64,000 nucleotides of DNA from Euglena gracilis (taxonomy: Eukaryota; Euglenida; Euglenophyceae; Euglenales), in NCBI GenBank assembly GCA_039621445.1, contig CP154956.1, forward strand, positions 72,228,914 through 72,292,913, read 5' to 3'. Every line of letters begins with the position of its first letter. The stretch's first letter is position 1. Below are positions 12,208-24,700 of this stretch, one piece after another. The notes under the pieces are model-generated. The model did no database searches and was not told the origin of the DNA. It saw only the letters and a program-made list of their open reading frames with translations. Both the position numbers and the translations under genes were made by a program.

Positions 12208-15089
12208 ATGTGGCGTGTCCCGTCCAAGCGCCTGGCTCAACAGCCTGAGGTTGGCTCGAAGCGAGCCCGAGCTGTCCCTCCTGCCAATATCGCCGCCGGC
12301 CGCGGAGAAACTGCAAGGCAGGTGCTGTTTGCCTGTCAGAGACATCTTCTCAAGAGACGGCAGGAGAGTGTTGGTGGGTCCTCTCACCCATGCTCTGAAA
12401 CAACTCGTGGCACTCAGCTACCAATGGGTGGTGTGAGCATGAGACTAGCTCCAAACGTGCTTCCAGCTGTTTTTTTTTATATAAAAAAACGGACATGTTC
12501 TGTGTTATGTGCGATATGTTGTTATATATGTGTCCGTGTTGGATTTTTAGTTGTGTTCAAGCTTTCCTCCACGGCGCAGGTGTCTGTCCAATTCTCCGTG
12601 TTTGTGCCTGTCATTTGAACATTTTGCCAGTGGTTTCTGCATTTTTCACGACCCCCAGCGCCGCAATATGTTTCCCAGGCACTCTTGGTATAATTGATTT
12701 CCTTCTCCCAACGGCGTCCTCCCCGCAGGCAGCCGCCGGGCCGAACTGCTTTTTCTCCGACGACAGCGCCGACAGCTCCCCCCTCTTCCCCCACACCGGC
12801 GCCACGCTGTCCCCCGACCCGGGTGTGGCGGGCAGAGGCGCGAGGGAGGACGGGGGCCAACCAGTGCGCCCGCTTCTGGCGGTCCGCCCCCTGTGCCTTC
12901 CGCAGGGGCACAGCCCACCCCGTCCGCCGCCGCCTCGGCCGCCGCCCACCACCGGCACGCTGCCTGTGTTCCCCGGCGGGCCCCCGGCGTGCCAGCGCCC
13001 TCGTCTTCCCTGGCCGGGGCTGCCTGCCACCCGGGGCCCCCGCCGAGAGGTATGGGTGGGCCTCAGAGGCGAAGCACGCCGCAGTGGGGCCGCGTTTGTG
13101 TCCTTTCTGGGCGAAGCGCACGGCGAGGTGCCCCGGGGCCGCAGGCCTGCGACAGGAAGCAGCCCACGACAGGAACGGCCTGTTTTTGGCACAGCCTGTT
13201 GTTGGCCCATCCCTGCCATTTCTGAATCCAACTGCCAGTGGTGGCCCCCAGGGCTCCGTAGGAGACATCCAAAGAGCTTCCGGGCTTTCTTTTGCTGCCG
13301 TGGCTCAACCCCCAGCACACCACTGCCCACACAGGAGCCAGGCTGCGGATGCGGCAACCTTCCACCTGGCCATCCCCTGCTGGGCGACAAGGCCACTGCC
13401 AACTGGCCAGGGTTTGCCATGATCAAAGTCGGTGATCAGTCATTTTGAGCACTGACACTCTTGAGCACTGATACACAGGCTGCATAACTCATCTTTTTCA
13501 TTCAGGTTTCAGAGCAGAGTTTTTTGAAGGTTTGTGACCCGGGGGGGGGGGGTGAGTCCAAGGTTGGGTCTTGAATGTTGGAGGAACTTGACATCTCAAA
13601 AAATCTCAGTATTCTCAAAAATCTCGACGGGGGGTGACACAGTGGGCCGAAAATGTAATAGAACTCTGGAAAGATTTTGGGGTGGGTCAAGGCGTCCACT
13701 TTTGACCATTTTTGGCTGCTTTGGCCGCTTTGGTCGTTATTGGCTATTTTTGGCCATTTTTTGCCATTTTTGGACATTTTTGGCCACTTTTGGCAACTTT
13801 GGGCCAATTTTGACCACTGCCAGCTGCTTCTGGCTTCTTCTGGCTCCTTCTGGCTCCTTCTGGCTGTCTTTGGCAGCTCTTCAGTGCGTTGTTTTTTTTA
13901 GGCACCCTTTATCCCACCTTTGGCCATTTTGGACCACTATTGGCTTTTTTTTTTACCATTCTTGACCATTTTTGACCTTTTTTGCCATTGTTCGGCAAAA
14001 TCTCGAAAAATCTCGATTTCTCAACAATCTCGAGGGGGGTCAAGAATCTCGACTGTCTCGGACCCACCCTCCAAAGTCAAGATCAAGACCCAACCTTGCA
14101 ACCTTGGTGGGTCTGGGCCGAGCCTCCACCCCCCCCCCCCCGGCCCCGGGTCGGGCCGAGGCAGGGTTTTCCTCCACTTTCGGTGCGAAGCGGAAAAAAA
14201 TATAGGACCCCAAAATTGGACCCCAAAATTGGCCCTCCCAGAAGTGACCCCCCCCCCCCCGAGCCTGCCCCCCCCCCTGGTGGGTGGGTCGGTCGGTCCA
14301 GACCTCCTCTGGGTCCTGAAAAAAAAACCTCTGTTTCTGAGTTCAGAGAGTCCTGTGCCATAAAATGGAAGGCTGGATTTTCCGAAGGAGGTTCCATTAG
14401 CTCACCGGAATGAAACTGACCCTGAGTCGAAACCCCTGTGGAGCCGACGAAGGTGATTTGCTGTGTTTGAATATTGAGATTGAGGTGTGTGTCCTGATCT
14501 GGTGACCATCTATTTCCTTCAAGCATTCATACCGAAGGGAATTAAACACACTCATGCGGCGCACATCAAAATGATGTGTGCACCCACGATGGCACACAGG
14601 TCTGCACACAGTGGCAGGCAGACGGACGGGGAGCCTTCTGAATGGGTGGCTGGATGGCTGGCTGGCTGCACACGTGCATGTGAGCAGACATTGCAGTGCA
14701 TTTGCAGCAGTGCAATGAATGGAACGGAACAGGCAAATACCAGCCTGTCATTGCTCCGGGGTGTACAGCGGCGGTCCATTGGCATGTGTTTCTCAGCGGG
14801 CTCTTCATCCTCGCAGGGCACCACGGAGCTGACCCAAGACCCCATCGTACACTTCAGCGACGAGGACCTCTCCCAGGGCCGCCCCTGCCCCCCCGGGTCC
14901 TCCCACCCGAAGCCCCCCGCGGGCCGCGCTGTGCCGCCCCCGCAGCGCGGCGGCCGCGGCCCCGCCCCACCCCCCGCCCCGGGCCGGGGGCGCCAGACGA
15001 CGTTTGCGGAGTTCTCCCCCTTCGCCCGCCACGCCCAGCGGGCCGCCTCCCTGAAGGCCACCGCAGCCGGCGGGCAGACCCGCCTCTGA
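12208..15089 (+). CDS. Gene B: proline-rich protein, function unknown (multi-exon)
   Basis: I do not recognise a family. The best exons are 12729-13049 (acceptor CCCCGCAG, donor GAG|GTATGG, 107 codons, phase 0) and 14817-15089 (acceptor CCTCGCAG, 91 codons with TGA stop); they join in phase. The first reads NCFFSDDSADSSPLFP and then becomes Pro/Arg-rich; the second starts GTTELTQDPIVHFSDEDL, becomes Pro/Gly-rich and ends with a basic tail (FARHAQRAASLKATAAGG). A possible first exon starts at ATG 12208 with a basic helical stretch (ETARQVLFACQRHLLKRR); its donor is uncertain. GC-rich sequence at 13060-13430 is open in several frames and may hold a further exon. Composition suggests a disordered protein. 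Confidence 0.45.
13680..13995 (+). repeat. Degenerate minisatellite of TTTTGGCCAT/C units
   Basis: About 300 bases built from 10-11-bp variants of TTTTGGCCATTTTTGGCCAC, with TGGCT(C/T)CTTC variants in the middle. It lies in the presumed gene B intron. A comparable array of AAAATGGCAC units occurs near 31640-31740. Confidence 0.8.
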
Positions 15090-16913
15090 CCGTTGAGCGT
15101 CGCCAGCGACCCGTCGCCCTGGGTGATGGATTGCACGCGTGTGTTTGTGGGGTGCTGCCCCGCCCTCCATCCGAGGCAAGAGGAGATGTCCACAAAGTCG
15201 AGGTGTTTGTGCGCCATATCTAAGTTGGTCAAAGAAAGCGTGTCAGGGTATTGTATTACATGCCCCCCTGAACGCCGTGGTTTCGAAATTAGGAAATACA
15301 TCCATTCGCACCAATGCATTCCGCCTCCTCTTTTTTGACTGAAAGATTGGGGAAGGGCATTTTCAACTTGTTTTTTTCAAGGATTTAATTTTAAATCGCC
15401 ATTTATTTATTTTTTTATTTGTTTTGATGTTTCAGGTTTTAATAAAATGTGTCCAATTTTGGACTGAAAAAGTGGTCTTTTTTTCATATTTTAAGCTTTT
15501 AATCATTTACCATGTTGAAGTATTCGCTCAATGCAAATCCATTGTCTGTGTTGTCCACACTTGCAAGAACAGATCATTGAAAAATACCAGCAACGTTCAT
15601 CGGGGGGGGGGGGTCCAGCACCACAGGAATACAGGATGGTAATTTGAAATGGTTTGCTTGCGCAATTGAGCCAGCGGTCCGCTTTTGACAACCTGCCACC
15701 TAACCAAAATTGGAAACTGCCAAAAATCCTCTTATGTTAATTTCAGCTACAATCCATTTCAAACTATTACATTTATTGCGTTGGGCAGCACGCCCCTTTC
15801 GTGACAACTTCAAACTCCTCTGGGCATTGTTGGACAAAATTTGGCCCAAATTAACACAGGTGGCCGAACTCGAATTTGAGCTTTTATTATGTCGTCTTTC
15901 TCAAAATTGCAAGACATTTTTCCACTTTTTGATTTGTGCTCGAGGGGGAGCATATACTTTGGGCAGCCGAAGCCCCAGGCCGGGGGGATTGTCTGGGAGG
16001 TTTAAATGTCACCAGAAACTTTTCTGGAACCGAAATTTTACCAACAATGATCAAATGGAAATAAAGCGAACATAAAACATAGCATTAAATACTTTTTTTT
16101 GAAAAACGATTTTTTAAGAAAGATAAAAAAAGATAACTAAGGATGACAGAAACAAAAAAGGTGAGCAATCTGTAAATATTGCAAATTTATCTTCCCTTAA
16201 CCCCCAGAACCCTTCCTGAGCCCACCAACCTGGTTGCAGGGGTGTGTGGAAAGGCCTGGTAGGGGTCATTGACCCCCCCCCCACCTGGAAGGTGGGGTGG
16301 GTCGACCCCCCCACCCACCACAACACCCATGCAAAAAAAATTCGGCCAAAATCGGTGCTCCCGGAAATACGGGAAGGCCTGGTTGGGGGGGGGGGGGGGG
16401 CTGGTCGACCCCATTCAGCAGGATGGGGTCGGGGGGCTGGTCGACAACTCTCTTAACCCTCCTCCACTCATAAACCCCCTGTGGTTCATAGGGTCTGGTT
16501 TGGCAGGGGGGGGGGGGAAATATGCACCGTGCAGTTTTTTCAGTTTTTTTTGCAGTTTTCGCGTTTTGGTTTTTTTGCAGTTTTTTGCACTTTTTTGCAC
16601 TTTTTTTTCTGAAAAAAACTGCACACGTGCAGTTTTTGCAGTTTTTTTTTATTTCAGTTTTGAGGAAACCTGAGGTCTGTTTTTTGGGTGCTGGATTATA
16701 TGTTTGAAGGGTGCTTCTCAAGAAAGAGCATCATCTTTTCATGAGTTGTGTTGTCTACAATTATCCCACCAATTGTCTTGCCCCCAACTGTCTTGCCAAC
16801 TGCCTTGTCTCTTAATACAACAGAGATTGGTGTAGCCACCATTCCAAAAAAAAACAGATTGTTTCAGTGACAAGACCACAATCACTCACCAACCAAAATT
16901 GCTCCATCTCCAG
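15090..16913. other. Intergenic region with dispersed repeats
   Basis: No gene is recognised. Positions 15575-15672 (AAAATACCAGC, poly-G, CCACAGGA, TTGCGCAATTGAGCC) resemble 46240-46440. Positions 16230-16445 carry repeated AAGGCCTGGT and GGTCGACCCC motifs that recur at 52830-52890. Positions 16530-16670 are a T-rich low-complexity run with TTTTGCAGTTTT/TTTTGCACTTTT units. Confidence 0.5.
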
Positions 16914-17067
16914 CAAGGGTAGGTTTTTTAGTCAAGAAGAAGCCAGAGTTCAATATCCATGGGTTTTCGTCCATTCTGACGACACCGAAGTTATGAATGC
17001 CGTCCGCAAGCTGATCAAAAAGAAGATGAAATGGAGTATAGCCTGGTGCGTGACTCAGACACAACTG
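16914..17067 (+). CDS. Possible isolated exon, unknown product
   Basis: The acceptor CCATCTCCAG and the strong donor CTG|GTAAGT bound an open stretch reading FFSQEEARVQYPWVFVHSDD and AVRKLIKKKMKW. The reverse strand of the same stretch is also open and plausible (GIHNFGVVRMDENPW), but it lacks a pyrimidine-rich acceptor, so I prefer the plus strand. No partner exon is certain. Confidence 0.3.
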
Positions 17068-17199
17068 GTAAGTTTCTATTTTGTCCCTTGCGTGTCATAT
17101 TGCCATCAAATAGGCCGTCATGTGTTTTGTTATTTATCAGCTTTGTGGATTGTGGATTGCGAAGCATCCATTGTGGCATTGAGCTGACGCAGATGAAGA

Positions 17200-18714
17200 G
17201 GGTGAAGTTGATGCCGAGCATGCACCACTCATAAGACAGGGGGTCGATATAAATGGATTTCTGCTTTTTTTTCTCAAGGGGGGCCGGTATAAACGGGGGG
17301 GCTCGTTCTAAATGGGGGGGTTATGCCATCGGCATGCCCCCCTGCAATCTAACAACTGCACGCCGACGGACGCGCACTTCTTCGTGAACGAGGCAAAGGC
17401 TGATCGTGTGCCTGCTGGTGACTGGGGCTTTAACATGCAGCCGGTGCGTAGCCACCGAAAGAGGAGGATTGTCCAGAGCGTTTGGAGCTAAACAGATTGC
17501 TGAAAGTCCAGGGGGGAATGCATCCATCCTGCGGCCATGCGCATTTCCATGAGAACATGCGCCTGCTGCACACTGGAGGGGATTATAAGTCAAGAAATTG
17601 TAAAATTGTCGATGACAGTCTGAAACCCCCCTAAAATGACCCAAAATACCCCCAAATCGACCAATTTTGGCAGGATGGTCAAAATGATATTTTTCGTGAT
17701 GGTTGACCACATTCAAAGTGCCAAAATTAGTTTTGGAGGTTTTTGCAGCCAAAACAAATCTCTTCCCAACCTATTTCGTTTTTCTCCACCAGAGGGGAGG
17801 TTTAATCCTTTGGTTGGTCAACTTGGGGGGGGGGGGTTAGGGCACTGACAGTCAAAGTCTTTGCACTTCCTATTGCCTTCCTGGGGCATCAGAGCAAAAT
17901 CCTAAGTCAATTGTAAGGGTCTGGGTGCCAGTTATTGTGGTTTTCAAAATGGTCAGTTTGTGCAATTGCGCAAGCCCACCAAGACTGCATGCAGAGTGCA
18001 GTTTGGCTGATCAAGATTTAGGGTGCATTCCACATTTAAGTTAGGTCTAAAGAGCAGCATTGGGGAAATGACAAAAGCTTCATAAAAAAAGTCCTGGGGA
18101 ATGGGGACACAATAAGAATAATAAATTTTGTGCAAAATGGTGAGAAATGCGCGAAATTTGATTTAAAACAGAGCAGAAAGGGGAAAAAGCGAAAGCTTGT
18201 AACGATTTAGTTTCTTGTGAAAGGCCCAGCAGGCTTATTTTAAGAAACCAAACCCTGAGGCGTGGGTGCAAGGACAAGCAGGTGCCCCCCCAGGATGCTT
18301 TGAGGACTCCTCTTGGACGACCATGTCAGCCAGCCAGGTTGCCTTACTATTTGGGCTTGCCACATTACGCACTCGGGCGGGGGGGGGGGGGGGCTCACCT
18401 CCCAAATTGCAGAATCCCGATGGAAAGGAACAAGGGCCCCAAATGGCCCCATTCCCAAGACAAGGAAGCTGGGCCAGGATCCGAACATTGAACTGTGCCG
18501 TACCGGTACGGGCATAGACCCTTGGCTTGTGCGTCTGGGTGGTGGGTCCACCCGTCCCATGGTTTGTCGAACCCCACTGCCTCCCCCACAGGCTCTTTCC
18601 GTTGGGGCAACACACATATATGCCGCTGCCCTGCCGGCGGCATGAGGCACCTTCGCTGGCCAGGGTCAGCCGGGAACCCACATATTTTATGACGTATTTC
18701 CCCCCCAACAGCAG
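17200..18714. other. Non-coding stretch upstream of gene C
   Basis: Mixed repeats and G tracts (17270-17320, 17820-17838). A TTGTGCAATTGCGCAAG motif lies near 17957, shared with elements at 15.6 and 45-46 kb. GC-rich sequence at 18480-18700 may include an upstream gene C exon after the CCCCCACAG acceptor near 18590, but no frame is convincing. Confidence 0.4.
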
Positions 18715-21700
18715 GTTTGTGTGACCCTCCTCCCCCACCCGTGCCGCCCCTGCCGCCGGCTGGGCCGCCTCATCGTCCTGTGCGCGGCCTCCACCTCTGT
18801 GCTGTGGCGGCAACTCCACCGGGCGCCGGGGGGGCCCGCCCCGGCCCGCAGTGCCGCGGCCGGTGACGCAGACGCGGACGCCGCCCTGCGGCTGCTGCTG
18901 CGAGAACAGGCCGCAGCGGAGGCGGCGCAACGGGGCAGTGGGGTCGCCAACACGACGCGGCACTTGGAGGAGGCAGTGGGCCCCCCCGGCCCGTTCTCTT
19001 GGCAGTGCCACTCCCGAGGGCTTACGAGGACCCTTTGGTTAGCCATTTCAACATGCAGTTTGTTTTCGGGCGGGGAGGGAGGGAGGGAGGGAGGGAGGAG
19101 GGAGGTGAAATATTTGATTTGGCATGGATGGTGGAGGGGTTGTTTTTCCTCCCTGGGCAATTGTTCCCCCCGTGGCTGATTTGTCCCCCTTCATGCAATT
19201 GACCTGGGGCAGGCATACCAAACAACACCCAATTGGAGTTTTTGTGAGGTTTTGTTGAAAAAAATTGCTTTTTTCCATGTGGTGGTAAAGGTGTTTTGGG
19301 CATTAATATGCTGGATCCCGAGGGATTGCAAGTACGTTTTCGTCAACCCAGTTGGACAATTGCCACCCTCTGTGCTTCCCAAACCATCCTGTTGTCGTCC
19401 TCTGAAGTTGTCACCCCTCTTTGTGTGCAGGAACCCCCAACCCCGAAACGGGTCCATTTAACGGTCGGTTTCTGATGAGCTCAAAAGGTTCACAGTGAAA
19501 TTTGGGCTTTTGGGGGGATTGGGGTCAGGGTTGGGTCATCCTGACCCTAACCCTGTCCCTGGGGTGTTTTTTTTTGTCCCCAGTCCCAGTGTGCTGCATC
19601 ACCAGCAAAGCTTTCAAAGTGGCTCATACTCCACAACAAAGAAATGAGACGAAACTCCCCCCAAATTCAATGAAAGAAATAGAAACCCCAGTGAAACCCC
19701 CAAACACCCTGAGACTAATTCCTCCCCCAGAGGTCCGGTTTCCAGCGCCGACACAATTTCGCCGCCTTTTTTTTCCACATTTTTTTCATCCCCCGGTCCA
19801 ACACACCGGCTCGCCGTGGCCCCTCGGCGCCGGGCTGAGACTCCGCCCCGAGTTCCTCCCACCGGCCACCGCCCAGTGGCTCGCAGCCAACGTGCTGTTC
19901 GCGGTCATCACCGGCGAGTCGTACTCCAACCGCATCCAGACGTCCCTCTGCTCGTGGATGGCCCACGTCCCGGCCAGGCACCTACGGCAGACCAGGGCCG
20001 ACCAGAGCACCAAAAGCGGAGGTGGCCATGGGTGCCTGGCCCCGGCCCGCAACGTCCTCCTCTTCACCGACGTCCCAAACCCGACGCCACACCCAGGGCC
20101 GTTGGACTCCGGCAGAATCCTACGAGGGGGGGCTTTTTTGCGGAGTCCAGCTGGCAGGTGAATAATCATTGATGCCGGTTTGCACTCTTGGTGGTGGAGA
20201 GATCGCTCGTGGGAGGTTGTTTTGAATTTTTCAGTCAAATGGAGCTGCCTTGATGAGCTGGGTGGATTCTTCAAGGTTGGTGATATGGAGGTTGTTTTGC
20301 GCCCCTTGAAGAAGCTATTGTGTGGGCTTCGAAAATCTCAGTAAAATAAAATCAAATATCATCAAATTCAGAGAAGAAACTGACGGACCTGTGATTGAAT
20401 AATCTCAAGTTGCTGAAATGGCAGAAAATGTCCTGAGTTGAGACTTAACCACTCGCTCTGTCCATAAGCAACAGTGTTGCCTCCATAGGACATTAAATTT
20501 CAGGGGAAATGATGATCAGGAAAATCTCCCCCCAAGAATGCCCCAAAAATTCAGGTGGTCTATCTCGCATTCAATTGCACAAAAAAGTGGTTTTTTTGTA
20601 TCAATCCTTGTCATTTCCCTCCCTTTTTGTATTTTCGGGGGGTTTGTCCCAGACCTGTTTTTCATGATTGCTGGGAGATTCCCTCTTGTTTTTCTTGTCT
20701 TGTACCATCTTTTGATGTTTGATGTTTTGCAGCCTGGGTATCACCGAAACACGTGAAACCCAGAAAGGGTTTTATTGACAAAGGCTCAGCAGGACACCCC
20801 TTCCTGTCTTACAACGTCACAAAGCCACTGTGAAAGACATCTTTGAGAATGCCTCTATTTCCCTCCTCCTGCACACACATCTGAACCAGGAGATGGGAAT
20901 CAGGGAAGGAAGTCCGTGTGGTGCACCGGTTTCGGAGGTTGAGCGGTGCGGTGGGGTGAATCCCGGCCGCAACCGTCACAACCGGATATTGGTTCAGAGT
21001 TTGGGAGCTCGGGATGGAGGACGCACAGGGGAACCTTTTTTTGGTTCGTTCGGAGGGAGAACTTCTTGGAGGAAAGTAAGGGGCAGATTGACGTTTGTGC
21101 AATTGAGCCACAGGGTTGATTTTTTTGGCCCCGAAGGATGCGTGCTGGACACTGAGTAATGAACCTCTTGATTGTCATATGATATGAACTACTGCCTCTC
21201 TGTCAGCAGGATCTGATGCAGGCCCCAGGGCGAGGACAGGCGTTCAGGCAAAGCATGGTGAGCAGTAAATGGATAACAGACACCCTTGCTTTTCCCGAGA
21301 TGTGGCGCACATGAAGTTAATGGCCTCTTAAATAAGAGACCTTTAAGTCGCTTTTTTTCAGCACCTGGGGAACACAGGAAATGAAGAGAGTCTTCACAAC
21401 CCCTTCGCCGGACATTTCATCCACATGCGTTTAGCAGCTGCTCAAAAAGACCACACATTGCAGTGTACAAAAACACCCAGCTACGGCTCTCTTATGGCTG
21501 AGGGTTTCGGCTTTTTTTTTGGTGGTTTAAAGGTGCCTCTGTCATTTGTGTGTGTTTCAGGAGTTCAGGAGTTCAGCGTGTTGCTTTCAGATATGCTCTC
21601 TGGCGGTGCCGTAAATCTTTGATTTGCACCACAAAATTGAGACGTTCCTGCAGGCGGCGGAACGACGTCAGAATAATCAGGGCACTGACACTGTGACACA

Positions 21701-24700
21701 GTGATTTGGTGCATCACCTGGTTGCACACTGTCGGATTGGAGGTCTTTAATTGTGGTCAAATGACCCCCGACGCGCCGACCCAACAAAAGCTGTGAAACA
21801 GGGTGTACACATGGAAGTTTCAAATGATGTTTTGATGATTTGAATGCGAGCCGTCGTACGGGCTGTTTCTCCAGTTTGGGACATGATTCTCGCCTTGAGA
21901 AAAAGACCCGAAAATGAGCCCAAAAAGGCGGTTTATTATGTTTTGACTTCCTTTGATGGAATAGCGGACCACTTTTACATATTATTTGAGTGCAAAGTGG
22001 ACCGCCGAAGAAAATGGCTATTGAAGGGATGACATATCTTGTCAGGTTCTTTGGCCAGCCCAGCTGCAGCACCAGACCCATTTTGTTGGGCCCATCTGGG
22101 AAAAGAATCGGCACAAAGCGCTGAAATACTGGGAGAAGTGGTCAAAGAAAGAGGTTTTAAAAAGTTTGGGAGAGGTTGTTTTTTGGCCTTGCCACAGCTT
22201 CTTTTCAAAGGTGCTGCATGGCTGTTCTCCTTTTTGGCAACTGCCCAATTTTGGCCTCCGCGGCCCAGCTCAGGTCCAACCCTGGCTGCACGTTACTCCT
22301 TTTGGCACCCTCCGGCCCATCCCCTACGACATGACTGTGTTCTACGATTTCCACCTCATCGATACAGGTGTGTGACGCAAGCAGGCTCGACAGGCTCATC
22401 AGCACCTGATGATGATTTTTCCTTTTCCGCCAGAATTACCAGATGGCAATATTCTTGGATAAATTTTACGGATTATCCAAGGTTTCTGCCAGTGCGCCCC
22501 AAACCCCCCAATGCTTTTTTCTTCTTTTTGTTTTGCTGGTTTTCTCTTTCAACAAAGCGAAGTTTTCATTTCGAGTTTTCTCCGTTGGCCCCCGCCATGT
22601 TTTTCGGGGGGGTCACGATTTGCTCTGTGCAAGTGATGGTTTGACCCCCATGGACCCTGCCCTGGGGAGGCGTTTCCAGCCAGCCATCAGCTGTGTTTCA
22701 CCTCAGGCTGCCGACCCTGGAGTCCGATCACAGCAGGGCCATTAATAATGAATGGGCCACCCTGTCAGACGTAAGTAATGGGACACCTTAGAAACTGGCC
22801 AGTTGTTTGTTGCGAGCTGTGAAGCTACTGCAAATCCGGAAGTAATCAAGGGGTTTGGGGGTTGCAGCAGCATGGATGATGGTAAGGCAGCTGGGCATCG
22901 ACACATGTTATGCATGAACCTATGGTGGGAGGGTTCCATATGAAAGCAGTTGTGGGGTCCGGACTACCCCCTTGTGGTCAGGGGGGGATTATGCCCCCCC
23001 CCCCAAACAATGTCATCACCGAAGTCATCGATATTTGCACCAGGCCACAAGTTTTTGCTCCACATTTGATTATTTATAGCTCCGTGGTGCGTCATATTTT
23101 GCAAGATACGCCGCATTTCGGATGGCATTTTTGCTTGAAAAAAGTTTGGATGTGGTTTTCCACCACCCTCCCTTTCTGCAGGAGCTGAGCTTTATTCAGT
23201 TTTCTACGAGGAAGGGTATTATTCCTCTATGGTGAACCAAAAGAAGAAGACCAACTACCCACTTGGTTGGGTGAAGGCTCAATACCGCTTTGCATTCGCA
23301 TTGCACACATTGACCCTGCTCCAGCATTGCAGCAAGTATAAAATCTTGTTCCTGTTGGACGACGCCCAGCAAGCAGCTCTTTCGGAATGCTGGTGGCAAA
23401 TGAAATGCAGAGTTTCACACGGGTGGATGTATTTGTGGGGGCCGGGCTTCTAATGAGGAACATTATTGACACATCTCGTTTAGAGCTTTGAGGGCACAAA
23501 ACTTCAGAGCTTCCACAAATTCTTTGTGGGGTAGATTCCTCCCTTTATCCTTCACATGGCTTGTCCATGACACACCTCCGTGTCAACCACACTTTCCTCG
23601 CACTTTGACGTGTCAAGGGCAAGGCAGGGCGCGTCGATTGGTTTTTTATGTTTGCTCTTCTTTCCACGGTGCGCATTGGTGTGGATTGTCTGTTTCAACA
23701 GACAGGCTCCCACATGCCACCCCGGCCTCCCTGTCCCAGACGGCTTCAGTGCTCTGTGTGGGGCTGCTTGCTGCCGTGGACACGTTCGTGAACTGGAACA
23801 CGTTCGTGCCGCGGGTGCAGCGGCTGGACCCCCTCGCGCCGGTGTACCTCAACAGCCAGGGGTGGGGCGGCTCTGGCCACTTGTTCACATCAGAGGCCGC
23901 CCGGCGCCCAGGGCTGCCCCTCCGTTGGGTGTGTGGTGGAGGTGTGGGTCGGGGTGGGAGGCCCCCTCCGGTTTGGGGCCGCCGGGGCCAAGTGGGTCTG
24001 AATGTTTTCATCCCCGGTTCAGCGTATTTCTCATTTGATGGCGTTGTGAAGAGTCGGTGCGAGTGGGTGACGTGGACCACACACCAATGTCTGCCCCGAA
24101 GGAGCACGCCCTGGATCGATTGCATCCGCACCTCAAGAGCTGTGTGTACAATTATATGATCAAGCGGTGGGGCTCGAGCGATGGGATGCTGATGAAGTGC
24201 GTACAGCGGGGAGGAATCCAGAACAAGAATGAGCCGAATTTCCACTGGTGCGGGGCTCGCGCCGTAGGGCTTGGGATGGTCGGAGGGCCAGACCATGTCA
24301 TTTGCTTCGTGAGTTTGACGAGTTGTCCAAAGTGACGCATCCAATTTCAGTCGTCGCCTGGGCTCCCGCATATTTGGACTGGTCAAAAATGTGATTGGCT
24401 TTTTTGAAAGCAGGGGTCGGACGCATCCTCTAAGGAAGTGTGCACCCCCCCCCCCTGACAGGCAGGGGGGTACGGCATTTTCGACCCCCCCCCCCCGGAG
24501 GGTAGGGTTTGGGGTGGGTATTTCAGCACACCCCGGCACCTTTGGTGCCGGGGGCCTGAAAATGGCCATTTTCAAATTAAATTTGCCTGGGTGGGCCGGC
24601 GCGACCCCCGGCACCCCCATGGCACAAGGCAAGTTAGTCCCCCGGTTTGGTAAACAGAAGCTGTTGGTAGGAAGGGCGTCGCTTAAGCCTCCAGCCAGCC

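Noticed and set aside
18235-19011. 258-codon minus-strand open frame opposite gene C exon 1
   Set aside because: Low-complexity shadow of a GC-rich plus-strand exon; the plus strand gives a membrane anchor and better splice signals.
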